In this document: positions 1 to 14,400 of the stretch, in pieces
How the letters are laid out: each line of letters starts with the position of its first letter
Numbering within the stretch: position 1 is the stretch's first letter
Made by a program: the position numbers and the translations under genes
From: Branchiostoma floridae
Taxonomy: Eukaryota; Chordata; Leptocardii; Amphioxiformes; Branchiostomatidae
Direction: 5' to 3'
NCBI RefSeq assembly: GCF_000003815.2
Contig: NC_049994.1
Coordinates: forward strand, 11,438,950 to 11,502,949
DNA length: 64,000 nt
The notes under the pieces: generated by a model
Seen by the model: the letters and a program-made list of their open reading frames with translations, nothing else
Told to the model about the DNA's origin: nothing
The model's database searches: none

Positions 1-1
1 C

Positions 2-202
2 CGTTTCCACATCCAACGTGGCGTGGCCGTCATTCCAAAGAGTTCCACGCCCTCACGGATATGTGAGAATTCCCAAGTATTTGATTGGCAGCTGACTGAT
101 GAAGATATGGAAGTTCTTGGAAACTTTGAAACTACCTGGAGGATAATCCGGTATGATAGAGATGAAAAACACCCCTTTTATCCATTTCACGAACCATTTT
201 AA
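2..202 (+). CDS. Aldo-keto reductase, C-terminal exon (partial)
   Basis: Reading from base 2 gives 66 residues and a TAA stop. The piece opens RFHIQRGVAVIPKSSTPSRI, the conserved C-terminal part of NADPH-dependent aldo-keto reductases (AKR1-like, aldose/aldehyde reductase type). The IPKS stretch and the following S/T-P-x-R-I-x-E-N contact the 2'-phosphate of NADP in this family. It is followed by the usual D(W)xLTxEDMxxL helix and an aromatic tail ending HEPF. Only the last exon lies in the window, so the catalytic Asp-Tyr-Lys-His residues cannot be checked. The gene runs off the left edge and is convergent with the OSBPL gene. The exact AKR subfamily cannot be settled from this tail. Confidence 0.9.
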   Translation, partial: RFHIQRGVAVIPKSSTPSRICENSQVFDWQLTDEDMEVLGNFETTWRIIRYDRDEKHPFYPFHEPF

Positions 203-2187
203 AGGTTATATAGTTATTACATAAATGTTGGCAGCATCTTGATCCAAACGATTTTTAATGCCATGAAGTACATATACCATGCATGATTGTTTTTATTGCA
301 TACCCTGTAAACACTTCATGTTGTAACACAGTGTTTGTACTTCACAAATTTACAACATGTATTTGATCTACTGACACTGGAAAGGACCCCTATTCTAACT
401 TCTAAAAAAAGTGTGGTGGGTTATTCTACATGCCTGAGATGTGGCTCTCCATTTAATGTCCTATGGCAGGGATATCTCTAACTAAAGCTAGGTACATTAC
501 TCGTTTTCACCATAAGAACAGGCAAACATTGAAACAGCTGTATGTCATTCATGTTTAATACAGTATATACTTAGAGAATGGACCAAAATCAGATCTACAG
601 TTATTTACAAACTATCAGCTTTGTCATCTCGGTAAAGAAAAGTATGTTTTATGTTGAAAGATATATCGGATGTCCGGTGCCCTTGTTGGTAGTTAAAATA
701 TCAACTTACACATGTACTTACAAAGTGTCATGAAGTTTCAGAACTGGGGCACTACTATGGCACCATATATTTTGTAAGAACGATACACATGTAGCTACCC
801 GATTAGCAGAACTTCAACAAATTACTTATCTTTTTTAATCTTTTTCACAAGCTTAGACAACATAAAGATAGTATAGATGACATAATATGGGAATCATTTC
901 CATTGTCAAGACATAGAATAAATTTTCATTAAAAGGCAAACTATCATACATTGGACATTACAATATATTTACCTGTTGAGATTACAAAAACTTGCTGCTT
1001 TTAACTTATTCTGTACATTCAATGTTAATTAAATGCTACCGTAGCCTTTGAATTAATCAAGCATAATGACTTCCCTTTGGTCGTTAAAGGCACATGATCA
1101 TCACCTAATAAATGTTGTATTGCAGTTTTAATGTTTGTTTTCACAGCATTTAAACACAACATTGCCCCCCCCCCAACAGTTGATTATGAGTTTTCCTGTG
1201 ATATATCTTCTATTTTACAAATCGTAAGACTCAAGACAATATTGCCAACAATACATTAAGTCACAAACACATATTTTTTGCATACTAAATTGCACTTGTA
1301 CAAAGTTGACAGTAGGTGCTACATGGCACCTTCTACCCCTAGTTAGCATACAACAATCGTTATCACATCATACATACATGTAATGTATGTTATCAGTTTG
1401 GTATGATCACAATTTTACAATACATGTACATCTGAGTCATCATAGTAGTCATTGCCTGACTGTAATAGTCTGCTAAGTGGTCCAAATCATTACACAGTAT
1501 CAATTGTACTGTTCCTTTACTACACATAAACAATCAAAGGTGTAAAACCTAAATGTAGACCATTTCTGTACACATTTTCTGCAGGCCTTTTTCAGAACTT
1601 GGTTGTCAGTTTTTTTGTGTGTGTTCATCATGCCCTAAGCATGGTCAAGTGAAAGGATCACAATTTTCAGACTGCTTTGTTTCCAACTGGCTTGACCATT
1701 GAAAATATGTCATATTTGTTATATTGTTACATTATTACTTCTCCCTCCTAACATCTGCTTGGAGACTGTCTGGCTGGAAAAATTGAAAAGATCCCAACTT
1801 GGTAGGGAATTTAACACCATGAAAAAATGGCACCACATATAATGTCAAATGGTTCGCTCTTCCCATCTAAGACCAAGCCCAAATGACTCAGTGTACGGCA
1901 TGTGCTGATGACTTGTAGTATTACATACAGCCGAGTAAGTTACATCATTCGGAAATGGAAAAACTTTGGAGCCTTTATGACAAACTTCCCAGAGTTATAT
2001 TCAATACAACCAGTCCTTATATAACCAGTTCTGACAATTGATCCAAAATGCAAACCTAAATCACATGACACATCCTGATAAAAGTGCAATCATTGTTTTT
2101 AATGATTAACCCACTCCCTGCTGCCTTAACCTGTGTCCAATACAGATTTGCCACCAAAAGGTTACATCAGGATGGAAAGGGTTCACC
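203..2187. other. 3' UTR and intergenic DNA between convergent genes
   Basis: AT-rich DNA with no credible exon on either strand. The left part is presumably the aldo-keto reductase 3' UTR. AATAAA poly(A) signals on the + strand occur at 917-922 and 1107-1112, the latter followed by T/GT-rich sequence. The right part is the downstream flank of the OSBPL gene. No ORF here has recognisable protein features. Confidence 0.5.
1107..1112 (+). terminator. Candidate poly(A) signal of aldo-keto reductase gene
   Basis: AATAAA followed within 30 bases by a T/GT-rich stretch, about 0.9 kb past the stop codon. An alternative AATAAA lies at 917-922. The sequence alone does not show which is used. Confidence 0.4.
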
Positions 2188-2406
2188 TAGTTCACCTTTA
2201 TCCGTAGGGTAACCTTTATCCGTTCCTTTTTAAGAACAATGTATTTAGGGATGTCAAGTCGACAGATGGTGGTTTCAAACTGCAATATTTTGAAAATAGT
2301 ACAATTTGAAACTACCGTCCATCGACTTGATACCTTGATACCCTTTCTGGATACCCTAGTTAGCAACACAACGGATATAGGTTACCCCGCGGATAAAGGT
2401 GAACTA
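2188..2406. mobile_element. 219-bp fold-back MITE in OSBPL 3' UTR
   Basis: The ends carry a 17-bp perfect inverted repeat (tagttcacctttatccg and its complement), flanked by or including TA on both sides, as in Tc1/mariner-type insertions. The inner arms are also complementary: about 2255-2290 pairs with 2300-2335. Nearly the whole element can therefore fold into one hairpin. It has no coding capacity. It ends 18 bases from the OSBPL stop codon, so it would be transcribed in the mRNA. Confidence 0.8.
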
Positions 2407-2424
2407 ACGTTAAGCCAGAAAACA

Positions 2425-5400
2425 TCACTGAGAGGCCTCCAGGAGGTTATTGTGGACCCAGCCCTCGCCCTTCCTGTGGAACAGCTTGGTGTGCCAGGCT
2501 ATTCTGTGCTCCTCCCGCGCTCGCTCCTCTTTCCGCTGTCGCTCTTCCAGGAACCGTTTGTGCTCGGTGGCTCGCTCAATGTCATTGGACTTCAGGGCAG
2601 CAGTCACGTTCTGCCATAGGTTCCTTTATGAGAAACATCAGAAGACAAGTTGGTAAATATATTAACTGTACGGAGAAACAATTTTTGTATCAAGTCTGAA
2701 TTCCATATGATTAATAGAAGTCTTGGAGCCTCTTGTTACGATGGATAATAATTTAACCTAAATAGCCTGATGAAACTGATACCTCTGCAAGGAGCAGAGC
2801 ATGTTTGTCTGTTGGTTTGTAAATTGTGACTAGTTAATGTTCCAGTAATACTAAAACCGATCAGGAAAATCTGACCTGGACTCGAATTCGCCCTGCATGT
2901 TGATTGGCCGAACCTTCTTCCTGATCTTGGACAGCTTGGCTGTGTCAATGACCTTGGTGTCGTTGCCCCTGTAGCCATTGCAGTAGGTGAACTCTATGGA
3001 CCCGTTCCATTCTCCCTAAAAAATCATGAAGATGTTCAAATGTTAAACATGACATAAAAATTAAGTATAACGGATGTAATACATGCTTGGCATACTTAAA
3101 TACAATGTGTGAGTATATGTACAGTACATAATCTATTCCTGGCAGTAGTTGTAGTTAGCCGCAGGTGGAGGTTTACACAAATAATGATAATTAAAAAAAA
3201 AAACTTTAAGCAAAATTTTGAGGTTAATCTGATTGACCAATTAGGATACACGAGACATGAACACAGTAAGTGTTTGCCAATTTTTATCAGTTGACCAATC
3301 TGTATACAGGAGACACAACAAATTGCACCGTACCTGTATCTTACAGATGACCCTATTGGTGGGCTGGTGTTTGACCTCTCCCGAGATGTGGTGTAGTTTT
3401 CCTCCGTAGAAGGGCTTGGTGTGGAATGTGATCCCGGCCTGCCAGCCTGTCTTGGCACACGTGATATTGATCTTCCCTCCCAACTCAACCCATGGCACAG
3501 TCAGGATCGACCTACGGAAAAAAATTACATTTCGTTCAACAACACATAAAATACAGTTTGACTGAAAAATGCTGAACACAGCTTGTCACACATTGCAAAC
3601 TCTTATTCATTAGCAAAATCAACTGTACCATACACCAATACCATAGGGGTGCAGACACTACTTGGAGTACAATGTACATGTTGCGACAGGATTACACGTA
3701 TTGGGGTTACGGACACTACTTAGGGTATGCACCTTACTGGAGCATGGACACTACTGGGGGTATGGAAGGTTGAGTAAATGACTCAACACACCTCCTTGAA
3801 CACACTTAGTATGGTATACCGAACAATAGATTCTTCATTTTTGTTTGTTCACCTCGATTTGACTTTGGCATTCTACGACATTCATTTTTCTTTTCAGATA
3901 TTACATGTATTTTGCAGTCTATTGTATACTTAGGTATACAATGTCATCAATTGTATATTTGCTTATTTTGCAGCTGTCTTGCAGGGTATCCAGTATGGTT
4001 GGAAACTCGATGTGTGCAGCAATGTCATCCATATGATTAAATCAACCTGGCTTTTTAAAGCTTCCTAAAACTTGGGAGAGGTGTTTGTCTCTGATTGGCT
4101 GTTGTTTGAGGTGGCTGTTTCTGATTGGCTATTGCAAGGCTTTTTAAAGCCAAGTGATTTAAAAATTAAGAAAAGAAATCTCATGGCTGACCTGGCATAG
4201 GCACTGGGTAGAGTGAAAGTGTACTCCTCCCCATGAGTTACGTCATGAACCACCCCCTCACCAACGTTCACCACTCCGATGGACATCCCCATGAACTTGG
4301 ATTTGGTCCATATATGGGCATTCATGGAGACATTCTTCTCTTTGCATTCAGCATAGAAGGCTGAAACTGGAGGATGGTGGGATACCTACAACACAAATAG
4401 ACTCTTAGATTGTAATACATCAATATACAGTAGAGTTGACTAGGCCGACAGGCTGAATAAAGGTTCAGAAACTTGAACTATGGGGCTCCAGATGTCTCAC
4501 TGAGGGATGACTGCGGTGCGATAGATGTCGGTTAGTTGAGGAATGAGTCCACACTACTATATACTGTAATACATTCAGGTTTATGCATTTTGAAGCAAGG
4601 AGAAAACAAAATCTTCGTATAGGTAGTGGTTTTGAGTTAAAAATTCCAGTAAAACTATTAGATAAAATTGAAGAAGAGCTGTATTGCGCGACAATTGTAA
4701 CAGGTACAATGTATGACAATCTGTATTTACATGGGAGTTGAACTACGTACCATTGCATGAATCTAACAACTAATCTAATCTAATCCAACAGTGTAGACAA
4801 TCTAGGTGATATTATACAACTTACAAAGCTTAAACTTCAGAACACTATGCCAATATAGATGCTATTGCATGCAAAGCTGTTATGTTACATTGAAGGATGG
4901 TAAGCAATTTGAAACAAAATCGTCCAGGCATAATAATAGACAAATATTCCCAACCTGTTCAGCGGTAAAGACCACTCTATGGTATCCACCATTTTCTTCT
5001 GATTGGTTGTTAGGAGAGGTGCTTGTCTCTGATTGGCTGTTACTTGAGGTGGCTGTTTCTGATTGGCTATTGCAGGGCTGAGTGGTGGGAATGTCCCAGG
5101 AACAGTGGAACACTTCTCCAATGATTGGATTGTACGGTTTTTTGGCAAGAGAACCTGCAGAAGAGAGGTTTAATATTTATCTATTTACTTCCGTACATTA
5201 AGAAATGTATAACATACTACTGTAACAGTAACTACCACATGAAAGTCATGATAACACAACTGAGATGATTTACATGTCTACAATGTATATTCAAGTCATA
5301 ACTGGGCTGTCATAACCATTACGTTCAAAGTGGGTGTTCAAAGTAGGTGTCAGTATTTTACGGTATCCCATGTGCTTCCAAAGACTTATCTAAATGCTCT

Positions 5401-8400
5401 TTCCATGCACCATGCACCCAGTTTAATGTCAAAACAGGCCAAATTTTGTCAAACTTCAGTCTGGTGCATTTCACATCAAAAGTGTGTTTTGTCAGGTGAG
5501 TTTACAACATTAAAGCAAATAAATTAGTACATCATGCCCGAAATTTTTTTCCGTCCCCTTGATTTTAACTGGAAATCCTGTCGAAGGTGCAATGATCCAA
5601 GGGGGATCTGGGGGTATGCTCCCCAAGAAAATTTTGATACCTAGACCCTCTGAAATGCTATTTCCTTTATTTTGAGGGGCATATTTTGCTGGTTCAATTC
5701 GAATCTTTACGTGCTGATTTTTGTTTGTCATAGGAGATGGAATGGGCACTGGCTAGAACCCTGGTATGGCCTGAATACACTGTGTGGTATTCTCTATGCA
5801 TGTGCTGATACCGACCTTTCCTTCCAACATGGAAGGCTGTGAGGTAGTACTCCACCATGGCCATCATCCTGTCCTCTGGGCTCTCAGCCTCCGGGATACA
5901 CAGGAACAGGTCCGGATGGGCCATAAAGTCTGCATACATCTCCAGAAGTGATCGTTTCTCCAGGATAAACGTTGGCAGCACAACCTAGGAAGCAGGAGTA
6001 AAATTTGGTCATTTGCTGTTTCCTTAAAGTTTCATTTTTCATTTTTACTCTTCTTCAATTACGAGAGAGATATTTATGCCAACTTTAATTTGCAAACCTC
6101 TTCCATTGGTATGGTAAACACAAAATAAAATAAGAGCCTGATTAAGAGCATTATTAAACATTGTAGTGACAGAAACTAGATGTGTGCCCCTAACAATCTG
6201 ACATTACAGTGTGGGTATAGTCATGAACCATATTGGCCCTCAACTAAGGCACCATTGGACCTGAGCCAAACCAAACTTCCAATTCTCCAAGTATCCTAAT
6301 ACAATGTATGTCACTTTTGGCTTTGAATTCATTTCACCACTCTGCAATATTCACCTACTGTATGCCAAGACAGTAACAAACACACCTACTGATTACAGTA
6401 TGTCTATTTCCATGGAGGTAACAACTCCACTACCAACCTCTAAATATTTTTTCAACAACACTTTTTTTGCACACACCTGCTGCCACCGTTAACATTTACT
6501 TCTGAGAACAAGTTCAAGTTTCTCAGACTGTTGAAGTTTGGTACCAAGAAGACAATTGAAAGGGAATTACAGTACTAACCCTTGTTAGATCCATGCCCAA
6601 TTTGAGCTGAGACAGTAGGTGCAAAATGATACTCTTGTGCTCCTCCACAGTTCCCCCAAAAAACAAATAAACACACAAACAAACAAACTAACCCTTGTGA
6701 GATCCATGCCCAGTTTGAGCTGAGACAGAAGGTGCAGAATAATGCTCTTATGCTCCTCCACAGTTCCTAGATCTGCCTCATCCTGATCTATGTCATCCAT
6801 GACCTCGTTGTCGTGGTTGATGTCGTAGACTTCCAGCATGCCCGACCCGAAGCAGATGTCCTGGTTTGCCGACATGTTGGACGGGAAGGAGGACGATTTG
6901 GGGAGCTTTTTCCTGGAGGAGGGAGGGGTGGCGTTTGGGGGGGACCTAGGCTCCAACCATTCTATTGTGGCACCTGTGGACATACATGTATGAAATAAAG
7001 CAGTCAGACTCAGAGGTAACTCCTATGGGCGGTAAGTTTACTTCACATTCTTACATCTATTGGTCAAAGCTTTAACATGAAATACAGGAAGACTGTTTGA
7101 GTTTCATCAGATTGAATATTTTCATGTACCAATAGTTTTGAATCTGTGGGATTCTGCTAGATTTGGTCGGGTAAACAGATTGAAACCATTTCTGTCCTAG
7201 GCATAAGCACACTCTGGCAGAACATATAGGAACTGCACTACAGACACAACTATTTTTCACTCCCTTCAGTTTTCTGAGGTGCATATTAACTCTTACGGAT
7301 ATAAGTTACAAGATATAAATCTAAGTTGCATACTATCATGAATATATCAATTAAAGAATATTCAACACATTTGGTCAGAGATATCAGTCATGATGTGTAT
7401 ACATGTACCTAGTTATTCTGATCAATCAGATATTTGAATCCCAACAAATCATCAATTAATCAATGAAATGATCAATAAGACGAACCAACCTTTTGGTAAG
7501 GATGGTGTCTTGGTCTCAGCCATGTGCGAGTGCTGTAAGATGGCAAAACACTGCCCTAGACATTGCATTGTGGTTTGTGACGTCGCTTTCAGTAACAACA
7601 GATCATGGTCCAGGCTGCGGACACCCTGAGTCGCTGTGGGCAGCCCCTCAATCACCCTGGATAGGGAAACCTGTATGTGGGAATGGTCAATATGATTAAA
7701 ACTCATTTACGTTCTAAATTTCACAGCATGGCAACAAGAAATTAATTCAAACAATTTCATCCACAGTAAATGTATATATTCAGTTTTTGTCAATTTTTTG
7801 TTTTGTTTTTATTAATACTTTTGAATTTCATGATGATTCTGCACAGAAAAATGTTTGGGTGCACAACATAATTCTACAGCTGACTTCAAACTTGTAGATA
7901 TGTGAAGTTTGTACAATGTACATGAGATAGAGTACATGTACAATAAAGGTTTTATTGCTTTTTCTGATTCATAGATTCCATGAATATTCTAAATACTGGT
8001 GTAAAATAGTACCTTTAATACTCTATGAGACCTACAAAATATGCACCCACAGCCCAGAATCAGGTGAAAGTTAAGCTCCAATTTTGGGCAGTATTTTGAG
8101 CCCTATGGAGGTAAAACATTTCAAAAAAGCTTGAGCAAAATGTTAGGACAGAAATGGGACTGAGACCTGTTGCTGCTCTGCCTGGTGGAGGACCTCCCGT
8201 ACGTTCTGGAAGGCCTGTGGTTCGTGGACAGGCGGCGCCGCAGGAGGAGTCTTCTTGTGAGGCGTGGTGTGGATGACGGGGGCGGTGTTGGGGGGCTGGG
8301 ACTGGGTCCGGCTGGAATAGGAGATCATGAATGAATGAAGAAACTACAACATTAATCAACAACAATTATACATTGTAGATTGTTATCCTAAAATTTTGCT

Positions 8401-11400
8401 AAGCTAAGATGGTTCATTATTTTTAAATATATATCAAACAAGTCATAGCTAGAGAATCAGTGGTTCAACCAGTTTTTCTAAGCTTTACTTATATTGAATT
8501 GTTCTGCCAGTTCATTCTAGTGATGCTGAAGAAGAGTGATGGGGTCACTCGAAATGGCCGGAAGTAAATCTCAGTTTTGTATCCACTGTAACAGTTGTAG
8601 AGATTGAATTGTATCTGAATGAAATTCTATTAAATCTAAACATCACCAGAGTCTAATATCAACTTCTACATACAACACTGGTCACTTTCAATCTAAAAAG
8701 TCACTTTCTAAACGAAGACCTCATCCCAAATTTTTATTTATTTCAATGTTGCTTTGGTCATCGGTCAGCCGGATCTTTGGAGTAGTTTTGGAGCATTTTA
8801 AGAGTATTTTGATAAACCTCACTAGTATGTAACAAACTGATCACAAACCAGTAAGTTCAAATATATGTCAAGATTCAGTCAATCAAACTAAGCCCTTGCA
8901 CTTACCTGACAGCCCGTTTGGAGGCAGTTGAGATGGGAGTGGTGGGAGCACTCTTGGTGGAGCTTGGGGTGGAACTGGAGTTGGATATTGAATGTGACCT
9001 TGGATGGGGTGGAGGTAAACTCTGAAGAGACAAAGGAATAGTTATCAACACAGAATCATATGCCGCAAGGGCCCAAAATCACCTTGACCTTCGTCTATAA
9101 ACCTATCTACATACCTATAGTGTCATTACAATCCATTTAGAGGTTCTAAGGTTACATGTTCATTCTCATTTATTTATCGGTAATCACAACAGACCTCAGA
9201 ATGGTTAGGGTAAAATAGAATAGAACTGCATTTTTCCCATTTCTTAGTCAGGTAGTAATTCAAAACCTAATTTGTTTAAATTATCATAATGTCATAAGTT
9301 ACGTTTGTGAAGATTATACATCCAGGAATATAATGAATAGATGAAAGTTGAATCTCTTCTTCTGGATAAATGAAATTTAATTCAGACGTTTCAAACGACA
9401 TCCGTCGTTCTTCTTCAGTGAAATAAAAATAAAAGTTTACAACTCTGCGGAATAAGGANNNNNNNNNNNNNNNNNNNNNNNNNNNNNNNNNNNNNNNNNN
9501 NNNNNNNNNNNNNNNNNNNNNNNNNNNNNNNNNNNNNNNNNNNNNNNNNNNNNNNNNNTTTCATGTATAAGTTGTTCCTATCAAATTTCATGCCATAATG
9601 ACCATAGCAGGGGCATATTTTCTCTTATTCCTATCATAACCTAGTAATAAGTTATTGCTGTCAAATTTCATGCCATAATGACTATAGCAGGGTCGTATTT
9701 TCTCCTATCAGTAATTGTAATCTGAAAACTGTTTTTGAAAATTCAGCCCTCAGTTTTTTCCACAAAGACTCTGGAAAAGGATTGATCGTATCAATGTGAC
9801 CTTCATTATGAATGAAGGATTCCGTGTTAGCTTTGATGACGTCAGGGCCAGTCACGTGGCATACAGTCACCGCGTATCTCCATCCCACATGCTAAGATTC
9901 AATTTACATGCAAATGCCCTGCCTTTAGAACATAGTTAACCCTAATTTTCCAGCACAAGCCATGAGCTTAGTGCTGTGTGTACGGGGACAATCCAGTGTA
10001 GAACTTATTGAGTCAACATTTACATTGACTGAAGTGAAAGCTGGAGATTAACTACAACGAACAACAAGGGAGGGGGGCAGGGAGTGGTCTATTGATTGTT
10101 ATTGTTTTAACCTTGAATGCTACATTTTGTAGATATCCCCTCCCATATGCACACTACCATATTCATAGCATTGTGTTCAACTTTGATCTTCCTTTTCTAC
10201 AACAAAATACTTCAGGCCATTACAAAATGTACATATTGCACAATCTAGTTAACACCCCCTGGGGTGCAATAAAACTGGTGCCATGATACTTCTAAAAATC
10301 CCACAGGTGATCATCATTATTCAAAGGTTATTTCTAAACAACTGGGTACATATCCCAAGGCTGTTTTACAAATGCATTTTCTGACAGTGAGAAAAAATTT
10401 ACGACTCAAGTGCAAAAACGTTTCCATGTACACGTGCGCTGCTTAGAAACATTAGTGCAGGCAGTCGGAACAAAATTGGGTAGTCCATTATGGTAGACTC
10501 TTTATCCATCAGTATGGTCCTAAATTGAATTCTCTTGGAGAATACATAATGAATAAGAAAGAAGAATGTTTTAGGAAAAAATACCTACTTTTTTTAACTG
10601 GATGCTACTTCAGCACCAAGGACAGATCTTGTTTGTCTATCCAGTGTAACAGTCAATTATGTGCCCCTGACCAGAATTACCCAGTGTATTCTGGCCATGG
10701 GCCTTTTGAAGGAGAAGAGTGTTTGAAGACAAAAATAACTGCTTTCTAGATCCTGTTGCCACATCAGCACCGAGGACAGATCTTGTTTGTCTACCCAGTG
10801 TAACAGTCAACTGTGGGCCCCCGATGAGAATATCCTGATGTATTCTGGCCATGGGTGTGTTCTGGGTTTTTTTTTTTTGAAGAAGAATGTTTGAGGACAA
10901 AAATATCTGCTTTCTAGATCCTGTTGCCACATCAGCACCAAGGACAGATCTTGTTTGTCTATCCAGTGTAACAGTCAATTATGTGCCCCTGACCAGAATT
11001 ACCCAGTGTATTCTGGCCATGGGCCTTTTGAAGGAGAAGAGTGTTTGAAGACAAAAATAACTGCTTTCTAGGACTGGTTGCTACTTCAGAACCAAGGACA
11101 GATCTTGTTTGTCTACCCAGTGTAACAGGCCATAATGTGCCCCTGACCAGAATTACCCAGTGTATTCTGGCCTCTTAAAGAAAAATGTTTGAAGACAAAA
11201 ATATCTGCTTTCAATATAGACCCGTTTGCCACTTCAGCACCAAGGACAGATCTTGTTTGTCTACAGAGCGTAACAGGCCATAATGGGCCCTTGATAAGAA
11301 TATTTTGATGTATTCTGGCCATAGCTGTGTTCTAGCCTTTTGAAGAAGAATATTTGAAGAAAAAACATATCTGCTTTCTAGTTCTAGTTGCTACTTCAGC

Positions 11401-14400
11401 ACCAAGGACAGTCCTTGTTTGTCTCAATAATAGAATATCCCTGGGTGTATTCTGGCCAGGAATGTGTTCTTGCCTGTTATATATATATTTCAAAATGTAC
11501 AATTTGGCGATCTTTCTTTAGGTACAATAACCTTTCTTGACTGCTCGGTTATCATTTTGCCAATTTCTGTATCATGTAATGTGACATCATCCTTTCCTTT
11601 CACTATTTGCTATATTTTGGTTCTAATAATCTCAAGAAATCACTAGGAAATATTCCATTCCCCCACTGAATTGTCCCCATGGTATGGCATCTTAAGTTGG
11701 GGTCCATTATATTTTTCCGTTCACTTTTAGATGATCTTGATTAATGTAGTACGTGGGAGTACATGTAGGTACAAAAGCCTAGATGGATAACATCAGACTG
11801 CACTTAACAGGAAGACATTTGTATCCGCTGAAATGTCGAGAAAGTAAGGAATCCCCCAAGGCAGCGTAACATAAAACTTGTTATGACAGATATATCAGAT
11901 GCATGCATTTTCAAAGTCTTTCAGAATCAGATATACATGTTTGTTTGTTTTTTACCTTTATTTATTCATGTACAGAATACATCTCTTACAATATTGATGT
12001 GCAGTCTCTACAATCTTCAAAATATGTACATTAAAGATGTGACAGACTGCACATACATATTGTAGTATGAAGTTGCAACAGACTGCACATACATATTGTA
12101 GTATGAAGACATCCCCAGGGCCTTTTCTGAGAAAAGGATTGAGAGGAAAATACTGAAGGCATAAAAGGAAAATGCAAAAGTGAGAGGGAGTGCACAGAAG
12201 GGGGGGGGGGGGGAGATATATTTAAAATGCTCCTGTTGTTTAATGTAAGAAGAGAAATTTGGTGAGTAAATATTACTACAGTAACTGCAGTTGCCTTCAT
12301 TTCTTTACACTGATGATTCTAAATAATTGTGGATTCATGTTGTGAATATTACCAATAAAAGACTGTTACCCATACATGTAGGTACATCATTTTTGTACGA
12401 TACAAATAAAAGGGGTACTTTATGTATAATGTCTCCCGATACTAGTAATAGGCACATGTGTGGGATTAGATTACAAAGGCTTTTCCAAGAATTGACGATG
12501 GATAGAGAGGGTTATCTTCCCAACATCTGTGTCTCCAGCAATCATAAGGAAGATACGGTGAGGATAAGGATGTCACAATGGTTACCATGGCAACTGATAT
12601 GACGTCTTTGACACTAGGTCACTGACCGGCCATACGGTGATATAGCAGCATGAGACAATGTTTTTTCTGGGTCGACTATTCTAGTCAAACAAGGGACACA
12701 GACTCATCAGTGATGAAATAAATGTACTGAGCTATTACACCCTTCATAATAAATATTGACCTACAAACGTACTAGAATATGAAATAGAGGTTAGATGAAT
12801 GAAACAAGCTCATTAGGGATGTTTGATATCTTACAAGCAATTAGTAAATGCTTGTATGTACAATGAAACCATCCCTTCTAGTTTACTGTACCCTCTTACC
12901 ATCAGGGTCCATTTTACTCATTTAAAAGACAAAGACAGTCAAAGGCAGATTTAGTAGTGCTTTGGGGCCATTCTAAGTCCCCCAGACAAAAAGAACAGCG
13001 ATATATAGAATTCTGCTGCCTTGGTGTAAACTAGGAAATATAGAAACATAACAGAAAAGCTCAAACATTACTTCATTCCCTTGGGTGTGATAAAAATAAT
13101 TCTGCCTACCTGAGCCAACGTTTCTGTGTGATATTGAGCAACTGAGCGCAGTCGATTCACCCACTGCTGCCGCTCTTTAGCATCAAATGCTGCAAAACAA
13201 AGGAAAGTCAGTCAACAAAAATAAAGGGCACATTTTTTGTCAAAAATTGTTGCAAACATTTGACAGAAAATGGTAATTTTTCACCATTAATACAAAAATG
13301 ACTCCTCTCTATAGTGACCACATGCCTACAATTAGACAATGATTCTAATTGAGTATCAGCCCCCTACATGGTCTTATTGAGCATGTTTGACTATACAACG
13401 GTTACCGTTTAAATATATAAAGAACAAAACAAACACATAATACTTCTTCTTACCGATACAACACCCAGAGGTTGTGCTTAATACTGGGAGGACCAGACTG
13501 TTATGCCTGCACATTTGCACGTACGTATACCCACGCATCCCAGCGCAACTCAGGGCTGATTATTAGTCATGACACTTAACGTTATGATTCGTGGCTTGTG
13601 GGTTCTCCCTGCAACTTAGCTAAATATAGTGGCAACCCACTGAGGCAGATACAAAAGTGCTATCACTTATCATGATCATAATAATTACAACAGACTACAG
13701 GTACAATTTGAGTCTCGCGGAACCAATCTACCCTCATAAATGCTTAGGAAGGATTTTTATCGTCTGAATCTGATGTGAGAGTGTAATAAAAAAAATAAAT
13801 TTGGGTCATTTCTGTAATTTCATATAATGTGACCTTTTTAAAGTTTTATAACCATTAATTATAACTTACATAAATTAGCTATTTTTTGGTATGTTAAAAA
13901 TGGAAATGCTGTTGTTTAGGGCAAGAAATAATTATGATAATAGCAGTTACGATATATGAACTTAATATACATCATAACTGGCATGAATTGTAAATATGCA
14001 GGGCTGGCTATTCCATACAATATCTAACACCAATAAAGTTCATCCATGCTTTCAGCTATCTTTGCCACAAACAACTTGTCAGTCATCGTTAATAATATCT
14101 AGAATGACTTCACCCAAAAAGAATTCTAAAAAAATTTGTAATATTCCTTAGACATATCTGAGGCAAATTTATGATGCTAAAAACTTGTCCTGTAACTATA
14201 ACTAGAAGGAGAAATTTGAGCAAAGAGCCTGGCAAATACTCAATACCAGCAAAATACATTTCCTTAGAGCCTCCTTCAGTGGCAGGATTTATAAAGATTC
14301 CTCCCTCACGACTCCCTTCTGCTGCCCTCTATACGGTGTGAAACACTTCTGCCATGGTCGTATCATCCATCATCTCCCTGGTTACCATGGTAACTAATCG

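Noticed and set aside
9682-9888. Minus-strand ORF after the first N gap
   Set aside because: No homology recognised, next to repeated sequence and a gap. Not supported as an exon in phase with the OSBPL gene.
10637-10978. Minus-strand ORF of 113 codons with repeated peptide
   Set aside because: By-product of the six-copy intronic tandem repeat.
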